Shown piece after piece: positions 1-5,169 of a DNA stretch of 5,621 bases. The position numbers and the translations under genes were made by a program. The stretch lies in assembly GCA_002694345.1 (NCBI GenBank), contig NZLV01000128.1:1-5621 (forward strand), given 5' to 3'. This DNA comes from Maricaulis sp. GTDB taxonomy: Bacteria > Pseudomonadota > Alphaproteobacteria > Caulobacterales > Maricaulaceae. How positions within the stretch are numbered: position 1 is the stretch's first letter; the number at the start of each line of letters is the position of its first letter. The notes under the pieces are model-generated. The model made no database searches. It saw only the letters and a list, made by a program, of their open reading frames with translations, and was not told the origin of the DNA.

Positions 1-74
1 CCGGAAAGGCGCACTGTTCAAACCTGTGTCCGGTTCGAAGGCTCGCTAAACTAGCCAGCTCCGCCCCGGACGCA

Positions 75-90
75 ACCGCTTGCGCGGTTC
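75..90. repeat. Short perfect hairpin over the ylxR stop codon
   Basis: AACCGC and GCGGTT form a perfect 6-bp stem around a TTGC loop. On the minus strand this spans the last codons and part of the TGA stop of the YlxR/L7Ae gene. No T-tract follows in either direction, so it does not look like an intrinsic terminator. It could be an RNA-processing or 3'-stabilising hairpin, or chance in GC-rich DNA. The remaining bases 1-88 carry no convincing start or ribosome binding site for the expected infB. Confidence 0.3.
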
Positions 91-706
91 ATTCCGCATC
101 TTCCGGTTCCTGCGAACCGGCCGGATCGATCGCGCGGAAACCAGACAGTTTCCGGATGACCGTCGAAAAAGCCCGCGCCTGCGAGCCGTCCGACATGCTG
201 GCGTGGACCGTCGGTCCGCGCCCGATCGCCTGGCCGATATCCTCGGCCAGAAAACAACCGGCAACCGGGACATCGCCCCAGGCTGCCCGGGCCAACCGGT
301 CCAACTTGGACCGACCATCCCGCGCGGCGTCGCTGGCCTCGATACGCCAGGCCGGGCGCGCCGCTTTCAGGGCCAACCGCACGGCATCCTGGCCGGCGGC
401 AAGCTCTCCGGCCCGTCGCGCCAGACCGATCAGGTTCAGCGCGCGCTGGGCCAGCAGGGACTCGATCATCCCCGCAAAATCATCCGGCACATCAACCGGG
501 GCTCCGAAGGCCCGGTTGAAGGCCTTTTTCTTGACCGCCTGCTCGACCCGCGCCCGACTGGCGCCGACCCAGGCCCCCCGGCCCGGCAAGCGAGCGGCCA
601 GATCCGGCACGATCGCATTGTCGGGGCCCAGGGCGATGCGGATGAGATCGGCTTCCTCGCCCACCTCACCCGTGGCGACACAGCGCCGCTCGCGGTCCTT
701 CTTCAT
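89..706 (-). CDS. ylxR: YlxR (DUF448) / L7Ae-like two-domain RNA-binding protein
   Basis: This 205-residue protein is a predicted cytoplasmic RNA-binding protein of the nusA-infB operon. Residues 5-75 are a YlxR/DUF448 domain, shown by RERRCVATGE near the start and the PGRGAWV motif at 41-47, followed by a basic stretch with VKKKAFNRAF. Residues 82-190 look like an L7Ae/L30e-type fold: LLAQRALNLIGLARRAGEL, then SDAARDGRSKLDRLA, and a closing RKLSGF. Such fusions are common in alphaproteobacteria, whereas many Firmicutes encode the two domains separately. The ATG at 706 was chosen because the family motif begins only a few residues later; the frame is open further upstream, but that part lies inside nusA. 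The gene starts 13 bases after the nusA stop with a weak GGAT-type ribosome site, which suggests translational linkage. The exact RNA target is unknown. YlxR in other bacteria has been linked to RNase P and to global expression, but nothing here tests that. Confidence 0.9.
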   Translation of the reverse strand: MKKDRERRCVATGEVGEEADLIRIALGPDNAIVPDLAARLPGRGAWVGASRARVEQAVKKKAFNRAFGAPVDVPDDFAGMIESLLAQRALNLIGLARRAGELAAGQDAVRLALKAARPAWRIEASDAARDGRSKLDRLARAAWGDVPVAGCFLAEDIGQAIGRGPTVHASMSDGSQARAFSTVIRKLSGFRAIDPAGSQEPEDAE

Positions 707-719
707 CGCGGATCCGGCT

Positions 720-2432
720 TTACTCAGCCTCCTTCTCCGCTTCGGCAGCCTCGTCCAGGTCCAGACCCAGAGCTTCGGCTTCAGCTTCCAGCTCGGCCAG
801 GTCCATGTTCGACACGTCGAACGCGTCCTCGGCATCCAGCTCGGCTTCAGTCTCATCGACTTCCGGCTGCGGCAGGTCTTCCTCGGAAATCCAGCCAGCT
901 GCCACACGGGCCCGCATGATCATCATCTCAGCATCTTCAGCGGAGAGGTTGAACTCCTCCAGGATGCCCGGCTCGCGAACCCGCTCGCCATTCTTGGTCT
1001 CGAACCAGCCGCGCAAATCGTCCGTGACCAGGCCTGCCAGATCGTCGACGGTCTTGACGTCGTTTTCACCGAACTTGACGGCCATGGCGAGATCGACACC
1101 TTCGACCTCAAGCACCGCATCCTCGACGCCCAGCTCGATGCGCTTGGCGTCCTGTTCAGCAGCGAGGCGTTCAAGGTAGTCGCGAGCGCGCGCCTGGATT
1201 TCTTCCGCCGTGTCCTCGTCGAAGCCTTCGATGACCGCGATTTCGCCGAGATCGACATAGGCGATCTCTTCGACATCGGTGAAGCCTTCAGTGGCCAGGA
1301 GTTGGGCGATGACCTCGTCCACATCAAGGGCCGCAATGAAGAGCTGGGTGCGCTCGGCGAACTCTTTCTGGCGACGCTCGGACTCTTCTTCCTCGGTCAG
1401 GATGTCGATCGACCAGCCCGTCAGCTGCGAGGCCAGGCGGACATTCTGACCGCGGCGACCGATAGCGAGCGAGAGCTGCTCGTCCGGCACCACAACCTCA
1501 ATGCGCTGGTCTTCCTCGTCGAGCACGACCTTGGCGACTTCCGCCGGCTGCAAGGCGTTGACGATGAAGGTGGCCGGGTCATCGGACCACGGAATGATGT
1601 CGATCTTCTCACCGGCCAGCTCGGACACCACGGCCTGGACGCGCGAACCGCGCATACCGACACAGGCACCAACCGGGTCGATGGAGCCATCATTGGAGAT
1701 GACGGCAATCTTGGCGCGGGACCCCGGGTCACGGGCCACGGACGGGATCTCGATGATGCCTTCGTAGACTTCCGGCACTTCCTGGGCGAACAGGGCAGCC
1801 ATGAAGTCCGGATGGGCGCGCGACAGGAATATCTGCGGACCGCGGACTTCCTCGCGAACATCATAGATGTAGGCGCGCACGCGCTCATTATTCTGGAGGT
1901 TTTCCCGCGGAATACCATCAGCGCGGCGGATGATGCCTTCGGCGCGACCCAGATCGATGATGACATTGCCGTATTCGACGCGCTTGACGATGCCGTTGAC
2001 GATCTCGCCGACACGATCCTTGTACTCGTCGAACTGACGCTGGCGCTCGGCTTCACGAACCTTCTGAGTAATCACCTGTTTGGCAGTCTGCGAGGCCACG
2101 CGGCCGAACTCGATCGGCGGCAGCTCGTCAGAGAAGACCGTGCCGATTTCGGCCGTCTTGTCGATCTTCTGGGCGTCGGCCAGCGTGAGCTCCTGGCTCT
2201 CGTTCTCGACCTCTTCCACGACCGTCATGTTCCGGGTCAGCGACAGCTCACCGGTCTTCGGGTCAATCTTGGCGCGGATGTCGTTTTCGGCACCATAGCG
2301 CGAACGCGCAGCCTTCTGGATCGCCTCTTCGATAGCCTCGATGACGATGGTTTCGTCGATCGATTTCTCGGCGGCGACCGCACGGGCGATCTGCAGCAAT
2401 TCGAGCCGGTTGGCACTTACACCGATGCTCAT
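720..2432 (-). CDS. nusA: Transcription termination/antitermination factor NusA
   Basis: NusA (570 residues) binds RNA polymerase and nascent RNA, and modulates pausing, intrinsic termination and antitermination. Domains in order: N-terminal RNAP-binding domain (about 1-128), S1 domain (about 137-203, with VGEIVNGIVKRVEYGNVIIDLG), KH1 (about 230-283, with VGACVGMRGSRVQAV), KH2 (about 300-346, with LAIGRRGQNVRLA), and two C-terminal acidic repeats (about 365-425 and 434-515). The final 50 residues hold 21 Asp/Glu and one Lys. Two acidic repeats are also present in enterobacterial NusA. The extra acidic tail makes the protein longer than the roughly 495 residues of E. coli NusA. The ATG at 2432 is supported by an AAGGA-type site at 2441-2446, 8 bases upstream. 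It lies 31 bases after rimP, so the two are almost certainly co-transcribed. No key motif is missing. Confidence 0.98.
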   Translation of the reverse strand: MSIGVSANRLELLQIARAVAAEKSIDETIVIEAIEEAIQKAARSRYGAENDIRAKIDPKTGELSLTRNMTVVEEVENESQELTLADAQKIDKTAEIGTVFSDELPPIEFGRVASQTAKQVITQKVREAERQRQFDEYKDRVGEIVNGIVKRVEYGNVIIDLGRAEGIIRRADGIPRENLQNNERVRAYIYDVREEVRGPQIFLSRAHPDFMAALFAQEVPEVYEGIIEIPSVARDPGSRAKIAVISNDGSIDPVGACVGMRGSRVQAVVSELAGEKIDIIPWSDDPATFIVNALQPAEVAKVVLDEEDQRIEVVVPDEQLSLAIGRRGQNVRLASQLTGWSIDILTEEEESERRQKEFAERTQLFIAALDVDEVIAQLLATEGFTDVEEIAYVDLGEIAVIEGFDEDTAEEIQARARDYLERLAAEQDAKRIELGVEDAVLEVEGVDLAMAVKFGENDVKTVDDLAGLVTDDLRGWFETKNGERVREPGILEEFNLSAEDAEMMIMRARVAAGWISEEDLPQPEVDETEAELDAEDAFDVSNMDLAELEAEAEALGLDLDEAAEAEKEAE

Positions 2433-2463
2433 CGGGCAATTCCTTCAAAAGCATAGAGCGACA

Positions 2464-3003
2464 TCATTCGTCTCCTTCAGTCTGCGTCGGGGCTGGACCG
2501 CCCCGCGCTTTCAAATCCGCCTCGATCAAGGCGTCTGTCAAAACCAGTTTGGCTTCGGCGATCCAGTCGAACGGGATCAGCGTGGTGTCTTCCTCGCCTT
2601 CCATGTCGAGCAGGACATTGCCGTCCTCGGTACCGGCCAGGATTCCCTTGAACCGCTTGCGGCCCTCGGCCAGCCGGTCCAGTTCGATCCGGACCTCATA
2701 GCCTTCCCAGCGATCAAAATGCGCCAGCGCGGTAAGCGGGCGATCAATGCCGGGAGAGGAGATTTCCAGATCATACTCACCGGAAATCGGATCCTCGACC
2801 TCGAGCACATCAGACAGGGCGCGGGAAAGGCGAGCACAATCGTCCACATCCACACCGACACCATCGAGGCGGTCGGTCATGATCTGCAGGCGCGTCTTCT
2901 TACCGGACATGACCCGGACCCGCACGATCTCCAGGCCCAACTCTGCCGCGACAGGGTCGGCCAAGGCCAGAATGCGGTCGTCCTGAGGCGTTTTTGTCTT
3001 CAA
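2464..3003 (-). CDS. rimP: Ribosome maturation factor RimP (TTG start)
   Basis: RimP (179 residues) assists late 30S subunit maturation. The N-terminal domain (about 8-90) contains VDVDDCARLSRALSDVLEVE (51-70) and the family signature YDLEISSPGIDRPLT (77-91). The C-terminal SH3-like domain covers about 95-155, and a short charged tail ends in TEGDE. The start is TTG at 3003-3001: the frame has an in-frame TGA five codons upstream and no ATG or GTG between, and residues from here align well with known RimP N-termini. The Shine-Dalgarno is poor; the nearest match, GGTGAA, ends 14 bases before TTG. It is the first gene of rimP-nusA-ylxR and sits directly behind an intrinsic terminator, so its expression is probably controlled by read-through. 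The TTG start and weak ribosome site also suggest low translation. Confidence 0.95.
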   Translation of the reverse strand: MKTKTPQDDRILALADPVAAELGLEIVRVRVMSGKKTRLQIMTDRLDGVGVDVDDCARLSRALSDVLEVEDPISGEYDLEISSPGIDRPLTALAHFDRWEGYEVRIELDRLAEGRKRFKGILAGTEDGNVLLDMEGEEDTTLIPFDWIAEAKLVLTDALIEADLKARGGPAPTQTEGDE

Positions 3004-3026
3004 TGCGCTAGGCCCATTTCACCAAC

Positions 3027-3056
3027 AAAAAGAGCGGCCGCCGAAAGCGACCGCTC
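3027..3056 (-). terminator. Intrinsic terminator in the rimP leader (candidate attenuator)
   Basis: On the minus strand a 10-bp stem (GAGCGGTCGC with GCGGCCGCTC, one T-G wobble) closes a 5-base TTTCG loop and runs straight into TTTTT. This is a textbook Rho-independent terminator oriented leftward. Only 23 bases separate the T-tract from the rimP TTG codon, so a normal rimP promoter has to lie upstream of it. It can therefore act as an attenuator for rimP-nusA-ylxR. It could also stop antisense transcription arriving from trmB. In the plus direction no T-tract follows, so it does not serve the rightward gene. Confidence 0.8.
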
Positions 3057-3060
3057 GAAA

Positions 3061-3074
3061 GCATCATCCGATGC
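3061..3074 (-). repeat. Upstream leader hairpin next to the rimP terminator
   Basis: GCATC and GATGC form a perfect 5-bp stem with a 4-base loop, 4 bases ahead of the terminator stem on the minus strand. If transcription starts near 3089, this is the first structure in the nascent rimP leader. Just upstream, CGATCGC (minus strand, about 3079-3073, overlapping the stem) could instead pair over 7 bp, with one wobble, with GCGGTCG in the left arm of the terminator, giving a possible antiterminator. The alternative fold is inference from pairing by eye. Confidence 0.4.
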
Positions 3075-3095
3075 GATCGAACATGTAATGCACCG

Positions 3096-3124
3096 CTTAT
3101 ACGCCGGATTGGGGGACAAAGCAA
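3096..3124 (-). promoter_or_regulatory. Candidate promoter for rimP-nusA-ylxR
   Basis: On the minus strand TTGCTT (3124-3119) and TATAAG (3101-3096) are separated by 17 bases, resembling a sigma-70-type promoter. The -10 matches the consensus at five of six positions, the -35 at three. The predicted start is near 3089, giving a leader of about 86 bases that contains the small hairpin and the terminator before rimP. This is the best match I found by eye in the divergent region, not an experimentally known promoter. Confidence 0.45.
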
Positions 3125-3173
3125 GACAGCGATCAGCACCCCTCACCGCAGCTCCGCGCCTACGAAACCGTAA

Positions 3174-3202
3174 TTCGACCTCAAGCATCCGCCCGCTAGG
3201 AT
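3174..3202 (+). promoter_or_regulatory. Candidate promoter for the secreted-protein gene
   Basis: TTCGAC (3174-3179) and TAGGAT (3197-3202) are spaced by 17 bases. The context GCTAGGAT also resembles the GCTAnAwC -10 described for Caulobacter housekeeping promoters. Transcription would start near 3208, leaving a leader of under 20 bases before the ATG at 3226. It diverges from the rimP promoter; the two -10 elements lie about 95 bases apart. Confidence 0.4.
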
Positions 3203-3204
3203 GC
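3185..3204. repeat. Inverted repeat GCATCC-N8-GGATGC over the rightward -10
   Basis: GCATCC (3185-3190) and GGATGC (3199-3204) are perfect 6-base inverted arms with an 8-base spacer. The right arm overlaps the proposed -10 of the secreted-protein gene. The placement fits an operator for a dimeric regulator. As the predicted transcript begins after it, an RNA role is less likely. Chance cannot be excluded. Confidence 0.35.
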
Positions 3205-3225
3205 GCGAAAAGGGGACGCATTTTA

Positions 3226-3906
3226 ATGAAACAACGCTCAATCGCGCCGTCGGGCAAGATCATCGCCTCGGCACTCGCTGCAGCACTGCTTCTGCCCGCC
3301 ACCACACTGGCCCAGGACCCGTTCGACCTGCTGCCGGAGACGACCCGGTCAGCCCTGACCGCCTGCGATGTGGATGCCGACGAGGCCAACGACCTGCTCG
3401 CCCTCGACCCACAGGCCTTCGACCAGGATTTCTCCGGTGGTTGGCGCCCGCTGGGTGATCGCGACTGTCACGCGGCCGCCGCCGGCCTGATCCTGGCCTA
3501 TATCCACCACACCGATTTCACGCTGAGCGAGGGCCATGTCCGGCTGATGCGCTGGCATGCCGGACAAATGCTGGCGAATGGCGGAGACTACGCCGGGGCC
3601 ATCGACCTTCTGGGCGACACCTATCAGCCCGAGGGCGATAATGCGGCCTGGAATTTCTATGTCGACGCCACGCTCGCCTTCCTGCGCCGCGACCGGGACG
3701 GGCTGGAAACGGCGCGCGACCAGCTGTCCCGGGTCCCGGTTTCCGAAGAGGATCAGGCCGCCCGCCGCCAATTCCTGCGCGACAATCCCCGCATCCGCAT
3801 GCCGCGCGGCTTTGTCACCGAGCCGGACAATCTGCCGGTCGTGAACCGTCTGCTGGAGTGTTTCGAGGCCGATTACGAGACGGCCTATATGGGGGAATGC
3901 GACTAG
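3226..3906 (+). CDS. Secreted protein of unknown function with four cysteines
   Basis: I do not recognise this 226-residue protein. It begins with a Sec-type signal peptide: basic MKQRSIAPSGK, a hydrophobic core IIASALAAALLLPA, and a likely cleavage after TTLA at about residue 29, giving a mature periplasmic or secreted protein of about 197 residues. No lipobox cysteine is present. The mature part has cysteines at 47, 81, 212 and 225, enough for two disulfides. The middle (about 103-170) looks helical and TPR-like: HVRLMRWHAGQMLANGGDYAGAIDLLGD, then AAWNFYVDATLAFLRRDRDGLETARDQL. The start ATG has a GGGG-type purine site about 10 bases upstream and agrees with the signal peptide; the frame is open far upstream, but that portion is antisense to rimP. 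Codon use is GC-rich at third positions like its neighbours, so recent transfer is not suggested. It converges on trmB, and the two stop codons overlap. Confidence 0.85.
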   Translation: MKQRSIAPSGKIIASALAAALLLPATTLAQDPFDLLPETTRSALTACDVDADEANDLLALDPQAFDQDFSGGWRPLGDRDCHAAAAGLILAYIHHTDFTLSEGHVRLMRWHAGQMLANGGDYAGAIDLLGDTYQPEGDNAAWNFYVDATLAFLRRDRDGLETARDQLSRVPVSEEDQAARRQFLRDNPRIRMPRGFVTEPDNLPVVNRLLECFEADYETAYMGECD

Positions 3907-4589
3907 ACCCGCACCCAGTCCATGAAGACCGGGGCGCAATCGCCCAGACCCTTGGTTTCATAGCGGGTGGTGATGTGGTCGGTCGGAGGCACGCGCCAGT
4001 CATCGGCTTTGGAGGCCTGCCAGACAAAGCGGTCGTCGAACTCGAATTCGGCCATGCAGTGATCGGCATAGGATTTCACATCCGTGGCGATCCGCAGCTT
4101 GCCGCCGGGTTTCAGCAGGCGGGCGAAATCATCACGTGTGTTCGGCTGGACGAAGCGGCGCTTGGCGTGGCGCTTCTTGTGCCAGGGATCGGGGAAGAGC
4201 AGGAAGATCCGGTCCAGCGTGCCATCAGCAAAGCGCGGCAGGGCTTCACGGGCATCGCCGCGCCACAGGCGGACATTCTCCAGCCCCTTGTCCTCGATAT
4301 AGGTCATCGCCTTGGCGACCCCGTTGAGGAAGGGCTCGATCCCGATATAGCCGGTATCGCGATTGAGCGCGGCCTGACCGGCCAAGTGCTCACCACCGCC
4401 GAAGCCGATTTCAAGAATCCGGGCGGCCCGGTCCGGAAACAAGGCGACCGGGTCGATCGGACCGGTCTCCGGCAGGGTCATCTGCGGCAGGCGGTTATCG
4501 ACAAGGTCCTGCTGGCGTCCGGACAGGGGTTTCCCCTGGGAACGGCCATAGAGGCGGAATTCGGGTCGGTCTTCGGGCGGCAAGCTCAT
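3903..4589 (-). CDS. trmB: tRNA (guanine-N7-)-methyltransferase TrmB
   Basis: TrmB (228 residues) transfers a methyl group from S-adenosylmethionine to N7 of G46 in the tRNA variable loop. The Rossmann-type SAM-binding motif EIGFGGGEH is at 60-68, followed by the acidic GIEPF at 83-87. The family signature FPDPWHKKRHAKRRFVQP is at 132-149, and TRYETKG at 208-214 is the conserved C-terminal tRNA/SAM-binding stretch. Length and motifs are complete. The ATG at 4589 has no clear Shine-Dalgarno; a short CCGC/GCGG hairpin (4593-4606) lies just before it. The gene follows the XRE regulator gene after 54 bases without a visible terminator, so it is probably in the same leftward transcript. In many alphaproteobacteria metK sits between these two genes; here it is absent. 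The TAG stop shares a CTAG with the stop of the convergent gene. Confidence 0.97.
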   Translation of the reverse strand: MSLPPEDRPEFRLYGRSQGKPLSGRQQDLVDNRLPQMTLPETGPIDPVALFPDRAARILEIGFGGGEHLAGQAALNRDTGYIGIEPFLNGVAKAMTYIEDKGLENVRLWRGDAREALPRFADGTLDRIFLLFPDPWHKKRHAKRRFVQPNTRDDFARLLKPGGKLRIATDVKSYADHCMAEFEFDDRFVWQASKADDWRVPPTDHITTRYETKGLGDCAPVFMDWVRV

Positions 4590-4643
4590 GCGCCGCGATC
4601 TAGCGGTTTGCCGGCAGCCTGAAAAGACCGAACCTGCGCCCGA

Positions 4644-5069
4644 TCAGCGCGTCGGTGCGCCTTCGGCCTCTTCCGCCAAAGTCCGGACCAGTTCCAGAAC
4701 CCGCCGGCGCACCTTGGCATCCTGGATGCGCGAAAAGGCCTCGGCCAGGGACACACCGTCGGAACTCTGGATGAAATCATAGACCAGCGGCGCCTGACCG
4801 GAATCGGCAACACCGGTTTCGGCGACCTCTTCACCCAGGCCTTCGAAAAAGAACTGAACCGGCACCGACAAGACACGCGACAGCCGGTAGAGACGGCTCG
4901 CACCGACCCGATTGGCACCACGCTCGTACTTCTGGACCTGTTGGAAGGTCACGCCGAGCTCATCACCCAGTTTTTCCTGGCTCATCTTGAGCAGCTGCCG
5001 CCGAAGGCGGATACGGGATCCGACATGAACATCTATCGGATTGGGTCCCCGGGGGTTGGGTCTGGTCAT
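4644..5069 (-). CDS. XRE-family helix-turn-helix regulator (lnt-linked, PhrR-like)
   Basis: This is a 141-residue DNA-binding protein. Residues 10-75 form a Cro/CI-type HTH: PNPIDVHVGSRIRLRRQLLKMSQEKLG leads into the turn, with the recognition helix around TFQQVQKYERG (41-51), followed by ANRVGASRLYRLSRVLSVPVQFFFEG. This arrangement is typical of a conserved alphaproteobacterial group; a member next to lnt (actA) in Sinorhizobium was named PhrR for pH-responsive expression. The C-terminal part (about 95-135) is a charged helical region, VSLAEAFSRIQDAKVRRRVLELVRTLAEEAE, likely for dimerisation. The start at 5069 was chosen over the longer frame (to 5126) because a strong GAGGTG site lies 5 bases upstream and the family begins here. 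The target genes are unknown; autoregulation is plausible, given the palindrome upstream. Confidence 0.9.
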   Translation of the reverse strand: MTRPNPRGPNPIDVHVGSRIRLRRQLLKMSQEKLGDELGVTFQQVQKYERGANRVGASRLYRLSRVLSVPVQFFFEGLGEEVAETGVADSGQAPLVYDFIQSSDGVSLAEAFSRIQDAKVRRRVLELVRTLAEEAEGAPTR

Positions 5070-5074
5070 CGATT

Positions 5075-5080
5075 CACCTC
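5075..5080 (-). promoter_or_regulatory. Ribosome binding site fixing the XRE regulator start
   Basis: GAGGTG on the minus strand lies 5 bases before the ATG at 5069. It is among the best Shine-Dalgarno sequences in the window and falls inside the longer open frame, which makes the shorter 141-residue product the likely one. Confidence 0.7.
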
Positions 5081-5114
5081 GAAAGCCAGTTTCAGAAAGG
5101 ACCGTACACGCCCG

Positions 5115-5142
5115 AAAATACCACAACCATGAGATGGGTCCA
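5115..5142 (-). promoter_or_regulatory. Weak candidate promoter for xre-trmB
   Basis: In the 100-base gap after lnt, TGGACC (5142-5137) and TATTTT (5120-5115) on the minus strand are spaced by 16 bases and each match sigma-70 consensus at four of six positions. It would allow xre-trmB to be transcribed independently of lnt. The match is weak, and read-through from lnt is equally possible because I see no terminator in the gap. Confidence 0.3.
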
Positions 5143-5144
5143 TC
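5133..5144. repeat. Palindrome GATGG-GT-CCATC upstream of the XRE gene
   Basis: A perfect 5-base inverted repeat with a 2-base spacer overlaps the candidate -35 element. With one unpaired base the symmetry extends outward (TGA on the left, TCA on the right). XRE-family dimers usually bind such short palindromes, so this is a candidate autoregulatory operator. This is inference from position only. Confidence 0.35.
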
Positions 5145-5169
5145 ATCACATTCGTTTCAGGGATGCGGT

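Noticed and set aside
51..92. ATG at 92 overlapping the ylxR stop (ATGA) as the infB start
   Set aside because: The frame hits TAG after 13 codons and does not resemble IF-2. infB probably starts beyond the left window edge.
156..2456. A 766-codon open frame on the plus strand, antisense to nusA and ylxR
   Set aside because: It mirrors NusA, which is unmistakable on the other strand. High GC at third codon positions routinely leaves long antisense frames open, and the translation shows no family motif or ribosome site.
2341..3225. Upstream in-frame extension of the secreted protein to 521 residues
   Set aside because: The extension is antisense to rimP and the end of nusA and would bury the signal peptide in the middle. 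The start at 3226 has a purine-rich ribosome site and a correct signal peptide.
3349..3939. A 196-codon minus-strand frame opposite the secreted-protein gene
   Set aside because: It is antisense to a gene with a signal peptide and good coding pattern, and shows no recognisable domain of its own.
3932..3945. GGGCG/CGCCC hairpin after the secreted-protein stop as a rightward terminator
   Set aside because: The stem is only 5 bp, lies in trmB coding sequence and has no T-tract after it.
4593..4606. CCGC/GCGG hairpin ahead of trmB as a translational switch
   Set aside because: A 4-bp stem is too weak and too common in GC-rich DNA to claim a function without conservation.
5070..5126. Longer 160-residue start for the XRE regulator
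   Set aside because: The strong GAGGTG site sits inside this extension and the family begins at the ATG at 5069. The extra 19 residues look like translated leader.
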